Assembly: GCA_937888925.1 (NCBI GenBank)
Contig: CALARM010000044.1
Location: 1-6,069 of the forward strand
Origin: an uncultured Synergistia bacterium
GTDB taxonomy: Bacteria; Eremiobacterota; SpSt-956; JAKJGF01
DNA length: 6,069 nucleotides
Direction: 5' to 3'
The position numbers and the translations under genes are program-made. Below, piece by piece: positions 1 through 5,293 of this stretch. A model generated the notes under the pieces. That model was not told where the DNA came from. It saw only the letters and a list, made by a program, of their open reading frames with translations, and did not search any database. Position 1 is the stretch's first letter; each line of letters starts with the position of its first letter.

Positions 1-3000
1 TGTATAAATCATATAGGCAAGATCTGACGGAGTATTTATTATGTCGGGATTTATACGGGAATCGTGAAGGGTGAAGAGTGAAGGGTGAAGAGATGAGAGA
101 TCTCCGTCATTCGTTGTAACGTGATGACGGCAGTTTTCACAAACTCCTGTAGAAAGTGAAGAATCTGTTATATCCAGCACTTTTATTGACGGTTTTATCT
201 GTTCTGCCAGGTGAGGGTCTGTTATCAGCATAAGGGAACCGCTGTCCGAGATTATATAATTTATTCTTTCCGGAGGATAGTGGGGATCTATGGGAACAAA
301 GGCTCCACCTGCTTTAAGAACGGCAAGGATACTTACAATCATATGGCATGATCGATCCAGGAAAATTCCCACTCTGCTGTCCCCTTTTACTCCTTCTTCT
401 CTCAGCACATAAGCCAGTTTATTGGCACGTTCATTTAATTCCCTGTAAGTAAGTTTTTCATCTTTATAAACGACGGCAATTCTGTCAGGATATAATTCCA
501 CTGTTTTCTCTATCAACTCATGAATAGTTGCTTCCTTCGGCACATCATAATGAGTATCATTGAATGTTTTTAACATGAGATTTTTCTCTTTTTCAGAAAT
601 TATATCTATATCCTTTAAAGAATTTTCACTATGACGAAGAATCCATTTCAGAGCATGTTCTATATGGCAGGAAAGCCTTTCTATTACGTCTTCCGTGAAA
701 CAATCTCTGTCATAGGCAATACTTACGGAAAGTTCTTTTCCCGGCACAATGACGATATTCAGAGGATAATTGGATATGCCGTAAGTTTTCATATCTTTCA
801 TAACAGACATTTCATCGGAGAATGGGAAATTTTCAAAAACAAAAAGACTGTAAAAAAGTGCTTCTCCGGGAGCAATACTGCTCATAGACTGGAGTTTACT
901 CAGAGATATATGGCTTAAATTACTGCCATTCTGTATAATATTATGAATATGTTTCAGATTATGAATTACTGTTTCGTCATGATGTAACTTTACCCTGAGA
1001 GGGATGGTATTTATAAAGAGTCCTGTCATCTGTTCGACTCCGTCCAGTTCAGGAGGCCTTCCTGACACAGTAGTGCCGTAAAGAATGTCTTCGGAACCGC
1101 TGTAACAGGATAATACACAGGCCCAGGCCATCTGAAGGAGAGAATTAATTGTTATCCTCTGTGAGCGGGCAAACTTCTGACATTCGGAAGAGAAATCTTC
1201 CGAAAGATAACGGACATGTTCTTTCATTTCTTCAATGGATTTATGAATGTCGGGACGGGAATGGTTTACCGTAAGAGGAGTTGCCGTGGTAAATCCCGCA
1301 AGATTCTCTTTCCAGTAATCTGTAATCTTATCTCTGTCCTGTCGTGAAAGCCATTTTATATATGATTCAAACGGTTCGGGAGATTTAAAATGGAATATTT
1401 CTTTATGTAAAATGGCTTCATATCTTCCGTGAAGTTCCTTTAATATTAAAGGCACCGACCATCCGTCCAGGATAATATGATGGTACGTCCATATAAACCT
1501 GTGGGAGCCGTTACCTGTGTCTATAAGATAAAAAGAACTTAAAGGCGGCTTTTTCAGATCAAAGCCATGAAGCTTTTCATTTATTCTCAATTTTTCTATT
1601 TCTTTTTCCTGTATGTCCCTCTCTGAGCCGCCGAGATCAACCGTATGCCATGGAAGAGCGACGTTTCTGTAAACTACCTGGACATGGTTATCACCTTCGT
1701 ACCAGATGAAACCTGTACGGAAAACAGGGTGAGCGGAAAAAATATCTTCCCATGCTTTCTTCAGTGCATCTGTATTGAGCTCTCCTTCGTAGGTCCAGCA
1801 CATCTGTGTGTAATACTGGGCAGAATCGGGAGAAGCCATGGCATGAAAGAGGAGTCCTTCCTGAAGAGGAGAAAGATCGTATACTGATTCAACAGAAGAA
1901 GGGTCAATGTCTTCCGGTAATGTGAAGACCCTCCCGGTTATTTCCTCTTTTTCAGGAGATTTTTTCGAAGACAGGACATCCTGAAGAGAGAGAAGCCCGG
2001 AAATGGTAGGGTAAGCCTGTAACTGTCCTGCCGAGATATTAATGCCTGCCTTTCTTGCCCTTGCCACTGCCTGAATACTCGTAATGGAGTCTCCTCCGAG
2101 ACCGAAGAAATCATCATGAATGCCTACGGAACTGCATTTCAGTATATCCTCCCATATGTTTGCCATAAATCTTTCTTCTTCTGTTGCGGGAGCAACATAG
2201 CCTGAAGCCATAAGATGTTTATCCGGCACAGGAAGAGCTTTTGTATCTATTTTTCCGTTAGGTGTAAGGGGAATTCTGTCTATTTTCAACAAATGACGGG
2301 GAATCATATAATCAGGAAGATTTCTGGCGAGATCTCTTTTTAATGTGTCTGTATCCAGATCTTCATCTGAAATATAATACCCGCACAGATAGGGTCTGTT
2401 ATTTTCATCCATATGATCCGCTACGACTGCATCTTTAATCATGGCAAAACTTTTCATGGCCTGTTCAATCTCTGCAAGTTCTATTCTAAAACCTCTTATT
2501 TTAACCTGTCTGTCTATTCTTCCCAGGAATTCAATATTGCCGTCAGGGAGCCATCTGGCAAGGTCTCCTGTTTTATACATACTCTTCCCCGGCTCAAAGG
2601 GATTATTTACGAATTTCTGTTCAGTAAGATCTTTTCTGTTAAGATATCCCCTTGAGAGGCCATAGCCGGAAATACAGAGTTCTCCGGCAACTCCTATGGG
2701 CTGAAGGTTAGCAAAAGAATCTGTTATATAAACAGATGTATTAAATACAGGTTTGCCTATAGGAATATTTTCATAATATTTATCAATGTTAAAGGAACTC
2801 GTTTGCACCGTATATTCAGTAGGCCCGTAATCATTATATACTTTATATCTCTGAGGAATGAAGCTTTTTAATTTTTCGCCTCCCAGTACAATCCATTTAA
2901 GAGATTTATTCTCTGTAAGGGTCATAAACTGTTCTCCGAACTGTGTGGGAAGAATGGCAGTGGTAATATTATGCTCTTCATAATATTCATTTAACTGTAC

Positions 3001-5022
3001 AGGTGAAAGTCTTATCGATTTCGGGATAATATGTACAGTCGCGCCGGCAAGTAAAGAAGGAAATATTTCCAGTACAGACGCATCAAAGGCAGGAGCCATA
3101 TATTTTGACGTATTATCTTTTTCTGTTATATCGTGAGTATTGATAAAATAGACGGATAGATTGACAAGGGAATGATTTTCTATCATCACACCTTTAGGTT
3201 TTCCCGTAGTGCCCGAGGTATAAATAACATAGACAATATCACGGGGAGTATTTATTTTTTCAGGGTTCCCTGTGTCTCCGCGTAACAGATTTCTGTCTTC
3301 AAGATCATGGACAATGCCGTCAAAGGTAAATTTATTATAAAGACTTCTTTTTGTGAGAAGAATTCCTGTACCGCTGTCCGAGAGCATATAAGAAATTCTG
3401 TCGGACGGATATTCAGGATCTACGGGAATATAAAATCCTCCTGCTTTTAGTACGCCAAGAATACTTACCATCATTTCAGGAGAACTTTCCATAAGTATAG
3501 CTGCCGGATTATCCGGCTTCAGCCCGTCTTTTCTCAATGCTGCGGCAATCTGATTGGCCTGTCTGTTCAGTTCTCCGTAACTGAGTATCTGATTTTCATA
3601 TACAACGGCAGGTCTGTCGGGATGAAGATTTACCTGTTTTTCAAATAATTCCTGAACTGTAACATGTCCGGGGATTTCAAAAAATGTATTATTAAAATGT
3701 TCGAAGATAATATTCTCTTCCCTGGTGGGACACATCTTGATATTTGAGATTTTTTTATCCGGTTCCGAGAGGGCATCATTTAAAATCTGACAGAGCAGTT
3801 CATGAATTCTTTCTATATGTTCATCGCTAAATTTTTCTGTCTGATAAGCCCATTCAAGTTCAATATATTTTTTATTTTCTTTAAATTTTTCATAAATATG
3901 AATTGATATATCTGATGGTTCGTAATCAGGAACCATGCGTTCAACCTGTTTTCTCGGATCTTCAAAAGCAGGAAGACCTACAAGGGTTATATTCAGAAGA
4001 TAATCAGGTCTTACTCCATATTTTTTCCGAATTTCTCCTGCGAGAAGATCAAAGGGATATCTGGAATGATTTTTTATAATGTTATTAATATCCTGACCGT
4101 TTTTCTGGACGAAACTGTTAAAATCCATATCTCTGTCTGCAGTTATTTTTAAAGGAATGGTGCTTACGAACATACCTGTCATCTTCTTCTGCTCTGCAGT
4201 AGATCTGTTGTGGTTTCCACTTCCTATGACTGCTTCATCAGAGGAAGTAATTCTGGATATATATATGGCAAGACAGGAAAGAAGGACTTTAAAGATAGAC
4301 GTTTTACATCCCTTACAATAATCATATATTTTTCCACTTAATTCATCGGTGATTTTAATAGAAGTAGCTTTTGCACGGATATTATCTGACTTTGCTTTCT
4401 TTTCCGAAAGATTTACTTCTTCAGGTAAAGGAGAAAGGTAATTTAACCAGAATTCTCTATCCTTTTCAGCCTCCCGGGACTGAAGATATGCTTTTTCTTC
4501 GGAAATAAACTGAATATATGAGGGATATGATTTTTCTTCAGGTTCTTTACCGGTTTTAAGAAGATCATAATAATGTTCGATTTCCTCAAAGATCATGCCT
4601 GTAGTCCAGCCGTCTGAAATAATATGGTGTGTTTTTATATAGTAACCTTCTTCTTTATCATTGAATTTTATCAGAACAAAAGAGAAAAGCTCACTATCTG
4701 TGAGATTGAATGGTTCATTGGTTTTATTCTTAACCCATGTGTTGAATGTATCTTCATCTTTACCGGAAAAATCCATAAATTCCGGCACATATGCTTCAAA
4801 AGGATATATATACTGGGTAACTTGAGTATCTGTTTTCCTGAGTCTTATCCTGAGGCCTTCATTTTTTTTAATGACTGTATTTATAGCTTTTTCTAAAAGT
4901 GTAAATTCTATTTTCTCTCTGTATTTAACTGTAAAACCGAGATTTGCAAAGGCTGTTCCTTCATATTTTTCTTCCGTAAACCAGATTCTTTTCTGAGGGT
5001 GAGTAAGTTCATAATATTCCAT
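1..5022 (-). CDS. Nonribosomal peptide synthetase, C1-A1-T1-C2-A2(partial), 3' end outside window
   Basis: A single open frame of 1674 codons runs from an ATG at 5022-5020 to the window edge with no stop or frameshift; I translated it through. It encodes a modular assembly-line enzyme of the cytoplasm that activates amino acids as adenylates, holds them as thioesters on a carrier domain and condenses them into a peptide. Domains in order: condensation C1 (residues about 1-425, HHIISDG at 132-138), adenylation A1 (about 455-932), carrier T1 (about 943-1008, Ser979), condensation C2 (about 1044-1468, HHIILDG at 1181-1187) and the N-terminal part of A2 (from about 1499). The ATG is chosen because an excellent Shine-Dalgarno sequence lies 6 nt upstream and the C domain begins almost at once, as in other synthetases. 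The missing 3' part should hold at least the rest of A2 and probably a carrier domain. The product is unknown. A2 carries an unusual insertion at residues 1631-1655. Confidence 0.97.
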   Translation of the reverse strand, partial: MEYYELTHPQKRIWFTEEKYEGTAFANLGFTVKYREKIEFTLLEKAINTVIKKNEGLRIRLRKTDTQVTQYIYPFEAYVPEFMDFSGKDEDTFNTWVKNKTNEPFNLTDSELFSFVLIKFNDKEEGYYIKTHHIISDGWTTGMIFEEIEHYYDLLKTGKEPEEKSYPSYIQFISEEKAYLQSREAEKDREFWLNYLSPLPEEVNLSEKKAKSDNIRAKATSIKITDELSGKIYDYCKGCKTSIFKVLLSCLAIYISRITSSDEAVIGSGNHNRSTAEQKKMTGMFVSTIPLKITADRDMDFNSFVQKNGQDINNIIKNHSRYPFDLLAGEIRKKYGVRPDYLLNITLVGLPAFEDPRKQVERMVPDYEPSDISIHIYEKFKENKKYIELEWAYQTEKFSDEHIERIHELLCQILNDALSEPDKKISNIKMCPTREENIIFEHFNNTFFEIPGHVTVQELFEKQVNLHPDRPAVVYENQILSYGELNRQANQIAAALRKDGLKPDNPAAILMESSPEMMVSILGVLKAGGFYIPVDPEYPSDRISYMLSDSGTGILLTKRSLYNKFTFDGIVHDLEDRNLLRGDTGNPEKINTPRDIVYVIYTSGTTGKPKGVMIENHSLVNLSVYFINTHDITEKDNTSKYMAPAFDASVLEIFPSLLAGATVHIIPKSIRLSPVQLNEYYEEHNITTAILPTQFGEQFMTLTENKSLKWIVLGGEKLKSFIPQRYKVYNDYGPTEYTVQTSSFNIDKYYENIPIGKPVFNTSVYITDSFANLQPIGVAGELCISGYGLSRGYLNRKDLTEQKFVNNPFEPGKSMYKTGDLARWLPDGNIEFLGRIDRQVKIRGFRIELAEIEQAMKSFAMIKDAVVADHMDENNRPYLCGYYISDEDLDTDTLKRDLARNLPDYMIPRHLLKIDRIPLTPNGKIDTKALPVPDKHLMASGYVAPATEEERFMANIWEDILKCSSVGIHDDFFGLGGDSITSIQAVARARKAGINISAGQLQAYPTISGLLSLQDVLSSKKSPEKEEITGRVFTLPEDIDPSSVESVYDLSPLQEGLLFHAMASPDSAQYYTQMCWTYEGELNTDALKKAWEDIFSAHPVFRTGFIWYEGDNHVQVVYRNVALPWHTVDLGGSERDIQEKEIEKLRINEKLHGFDLKKPPLSSFYLIDTGNGSHRFIWTYHHIILDGWSVPLILKELHGRYEAILHKEIFHFKSPEPFESYIKWLSRQDRDKITDYWKENLAGFTTATPLTVNHSRPDIHKSIEEMKEHVRYLSEDFSSECQKFARSQRITINSLLQMAWACVLSCYSGSEDILYGTTVSGRPPELDGVEQMTGLFINTIPLRVKLHHDETVIHNLKHIHNIIQNGSNLSHISLSKLQSMSSIAPGEALFYSLFVFENFPFSDEMSVMKDMKTYGISNYPLNIVIVPGKELSVSIAYDRDCFTEDVIERLSCHIEHALKWILRHSENSLKDIDIISEKEKNLMLKTFNDTHYDVPKEATIHELIEKTVELYPDRIAVVYKDEKLTYRELNERANKLAYVLREEGVKGDSRVGIFLDRSCHMIVSILAVLKAGGAFVPIDPHYPPERINYIISDSGSLMLITDPHLAEQIKPSIKVLDITDSSLSTGVCENCRHHVTTNDGDLSSLHPSLFTLHDSRINPDIINTPSDLAYMIYT
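64..91 (+). repeat. Four tandem 7-bp repeats (GTGAAGG/GTGAAGA)
   Basis: Four perfect-length heptamers lie head to tail: GTGAAGG at 64-70, GTGAAGA at 71-77, GTGAAGG at 78-84 and GTGAAGA at 85-91, which can also be read as a 14-bp unit repeated twice. Being 28 bp, a multiple of 7 but not of 3, the block itself does not preserve frame; the whole element around it does. A change in copy number by slippage would shift the frame of the synthetase. Confidence 0.9.
104..130. repeat. Inverted repeat, 7-bp arms
   Basis: The arms CCGTCAT (104-110) and ATGACGG (124-130) are perfect reverse complements around a 13-nt loop that itself holds a small CGTT-GT-AACG palindrome. In the mRNA it could form a short GC-rich hairpin within the A2 coding region. 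It sits next to the heptamer block and is probably part of the same inserted element. Confidence 0.75.
619..1893 (-). other. C2 condensation domain
   Basis: Residues about 1044-1468 are a second complete condensation domain, expected to form the peptide bond between the residue (or acylated residue) on T1 and the amino acid loaded by module 2. Motifs include YDLSPLQEGLLFH (from Tyr1048), the active-site HHIILDGW (1181-1188), YGTTVSGRPPEL, LFINTIPLRV and LFVFENFP. The opening SPLQEGLLFH form differs from the LTHPQKRIWF of C1, so the two C domains belong to different subgroups. I see no extra N-terminal HHxxxxxGD motif typical of dual epimerisation/condensation domains. Whether it accepts an L- or D-configured donor cannot be told by eye. 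Confidence 0.93.
1999..2196 (-). other. T1 peptidyl carrier domain
   Basis: Residues about 943-1008 form a carrier domain that needs a phosphopantetheine arm, added by a separate transferase not seen here. The motif DDFFGLGGDSITSIQ is clear, with the attachment serine at Ser979 (codon at 2086-2088). The GGDSI form, rather than GGHSL, is the variant often reported for carriers that precede epimerisation domains, yet the next domain here has condensation-type motifs. A linker of about 35 residues, rich in Ser, Lys and Glu, joins it to C2. Confidence 0.93.
2227..3660 (-). other. A1 adenylation domain, substrate unassigned
   Basis: Residues about 455-932 carry the full set of adenylation core motifs: LSYGEL (480-485), LKAGGFYIPVDP, TSGTTGKPKG (602-611, phosphate-binding loop), FDAS (646-649), NDYGPTE (730-736), GELCISGYGLSRGYL, YKTGDLARW, GRIDRQVKIRGFRIEL and NGKIDTKALP (922-931; Lys924 is the catalytic lysine). 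Aligned by eye to the phenylalanine-activating GrsA domain, the ten pocket residues read D647 A648 L651 I690 V712 G714 D731 V739 Q740 K924. Asp at the first position and Lys at the last indicate an alpha-amino acid substrate. I do not recognise the eight middle residues as a known code, so no amino acid is assigned. All catalytic motifs are intact and the domain is expected to be active. Confidence 0.95.
3747..5022 (-). other. C1 condensation domain, probable starter (N-acylating) type
   Basis: Residues about 1-425 of the NRPS form a complete condensation domain. Visible motifs are LTHPQKRIWF near the N-terminus (residues 6-15), the catalytic HHIISDG (132-138, second His expected to be the general base) and the later MFVSTIPLKI segment. 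The protein starts directly with this domain and there is no loading module before it. The opening residues resemble, from memory, the first domain of surfactin synthetase SrfAA, a starter C domain that transfers a beta-hydroxy fatty acid onto the first amino acid. The alternative is an ordinary C domain accepting a peptide from a separate upstream synthetase, which cannot be excluded because the upstream DNA beyond 6069 is not seen. The condensation call is firm; the starter subtype is an inference. Confidence 0.85.
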
Positions 5023-5028
5023 GATATA

Positions 5029-5042
5029 CCTTCCTTTCTCCT
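5029..5042 (-). promoter_or_regulatory. Ribosome binding site of the NRPS gene
   Basis: On the minus strand the sequence AGGAGAAAGGAAGG ends 6 nt before the ATG at 5022. The proximal AAGGAAGG (5036-5029) has good spacing for ribosome binding, and a second AGGAG (5042-5038) lies just upstream. This supports the chosen start and suggests efficient translation initiation. Confidence 0.88.
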
Positions 5043-5081
5043 GAAAAAACAGACTAAAATTCAATCATTTATTATGATCTC

Positions 5082-5095
5082 GTGACGCGTGACGG
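5082..5095 (+). repeat. Two tandem heptamers (GTGACGC/GTGACGG)
   Basis: GTGACGC (5082-5088) and GTGACGG (5089-5095) form a short direct repeat with the same 7-bp period and the same GTGA start as the other two clusters, about 60 bp upstream of the NRPS start codon. With only two copies it could be chance; the shared period and the GC-rich character in an AT-rich spacer make it worth recording. Confidence 0.5.
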
Positions 5096-5227
5096 GAGGA
5101 AACCTTTTATTACATGCTTATGCTCAGCTCAGCAGTTTCCGTATAAAATTTATTTTTTGTCTATTTTTGTCTGATGTGTTTTTCTTCATTTAAAAAATTT
5201 TCCCTTCCCCCAAAAATGTATTTATAA

Positions 5228-5283
5228 GTGAAAAATAAAAAGTGAAAAGTGAGTTTTTATTCTTTTCACTTTTCACTTTTCAC
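5228..5283. repeat. Convergent heptamer repeats (GTGAAAA family)
   Basis: On the plus strand 5228-5255 reads in 7-bp steps GTGAAAA, ATAAAAA, GTGAAAA, GTGAGTT. On the minus strand 5283-5263 reads GTGAAAA three times. The two blocks face each other, giving the hairpin described above. The minus-strand block is preceded by CGGGGAAGTC (5293-5284), which closely resembles the CGGGAATC before the heptamers inside A2, so both look like copies of one dispersed repeat. Confidence 0.8.
5238..5280 (-). terminator. 15-bp hairpin after the radical SAM gene, possible weak terminator
   Basis: The arms 5238-5252 (AAAAGTGAAAAGTGA) and 5266-5280 (TCACTTTTCACTTTT) are perfect reverse complements around a 13-nt loop. 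The hairpin begins 13 nt after the radical SAM stop codon. On the minus strand it is followed by a T-rich run (TATTTTTC), as in an intrinsic terminator, but the stem has only four G:C pairs, so termination would be weak. It is built from GTGAAAA heptamers facing each other and may be a repeat element rather than a dedicated terminator. Confidence 0.4.
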
Positions 5284-5293
5284 GACTTCCCCG

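Larger units (their letters stand above)
56..130 (-). repeat. In-frame repeat element inside the A2 domain
   Basis: This 75-bp stretch (25 codons) matches the excess length of A2 over GrsA-PheA. On the plus strand it reads CGGGAATC, then four heptamers alternating GTGAAGG and GTGAAGA (64-91), then GATGAGAGATCT, then an inverted repeat with arms CCGTCAT (104-110) and ATGACGG (124-130). The encoded peptide is low-complexity (LHPSPFTLHD and similar) and unlike adenylation domains. A related heptamer block, with a matching CGGGGAAGTC flank, follows the radical SAM gene on the opposite strand. The exact borders are my estimate; the tolerated range is about 53-141. Confidence 0.65.
1..528 (-). other. 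A2 adenylation domain, N-terminal part with an internal insertion
   Basis: From about residue 1499 a second adenylation domain begins. It shows LTYREL (from Leu1524) and LKAGGAFVPIDP, then reaches LAYMIYT, the beginning of the A3 phosphate-binding motif, exactly where the window ends. All substrate-pocket residues lie outside, so specificity cannot be read. The distance from LKAG to the A3 motif is 104 residues, against 76 in A1 of the same protein and 79 in GrsA-PheA. The excess lies between LDITD and INTP (residues about 1628-1656) and is encoded by repeat-like DNA. The reading frame stays open on both sides and resumes a normal domain sequence, so the insertion does not by itself break the gene. 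Confidence 0.93.
5023..5293. other. Spacer between the radical SAM gene and the NRPS gene
   Basis: This 271-bp AT-rich spacer holds no convincing gene. From the radical SAM stop codon toward the NRPS start it contains a heptamer-repeat hairpin (5228-5283), a run of A- and T-rich sequence, two GTGACGN heptamers (5082-5095) and the NRPS ribosome binding site. Its length and the hairpin suggest that the NRPS gene may have its own promoter, but I find no convincing pair of -35 and -10 boxes. A CATAAT hexamer on the minus strand (5076-5071) is a fair -10 candidate without a matching -35. A 21-codon frame (5189-5124, minus) has no well-placed ribosome binding site. Confidence 0.8.

Noticed and set aside
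631..918. Plus-strand open frame of 95 codons
   Set aside because: It lies entirely antisense to the C2 domain, has no family resemblance, and the minus-strand frame shows clear condensation motifs here.
1044..1893. C2 as an epimerisation or dual epimerisation/condensation domain
   Set aside because: The sequence shows standard condensation motifs, is followed by an adenylation domain, and lacks the extra N-terminal histidine motif of dual domains.
1645..2665. Several plus-strand frames of 74-80 codons
   Set aside because: They overlap the C2, A1 and T1 coding regions in antisense and look like shadows of conserved NRPS sequence.
239..3380. Near-identical short stretches in the A1 and A2 coding regions (for example around 239 and 3370)
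   Set aside because: They encode the same conserved adenylation-domain motif (SDSG) and reflect domain homology, not a separate repeat element.
4624..4896. Plus-strand open frame of 90 codons, Phe/Ile-rich
   Set aside because: It is antisense to C1; the hydrophobic appearance comes from complementing Lys/Glu-rich codons.
5140..5175. Promoter with TAGACA as -35 and TATACG as -10 on the minus strand
   Set aside because: The spacing is only 12 nt, too short for a sigma-70-type promoter, and both boxes are poor matches.
5228..5283. CRISPR-like array
   Set aside because: The units are 7 bp with no unique spacers; this is a short tandem and inverted repeat.
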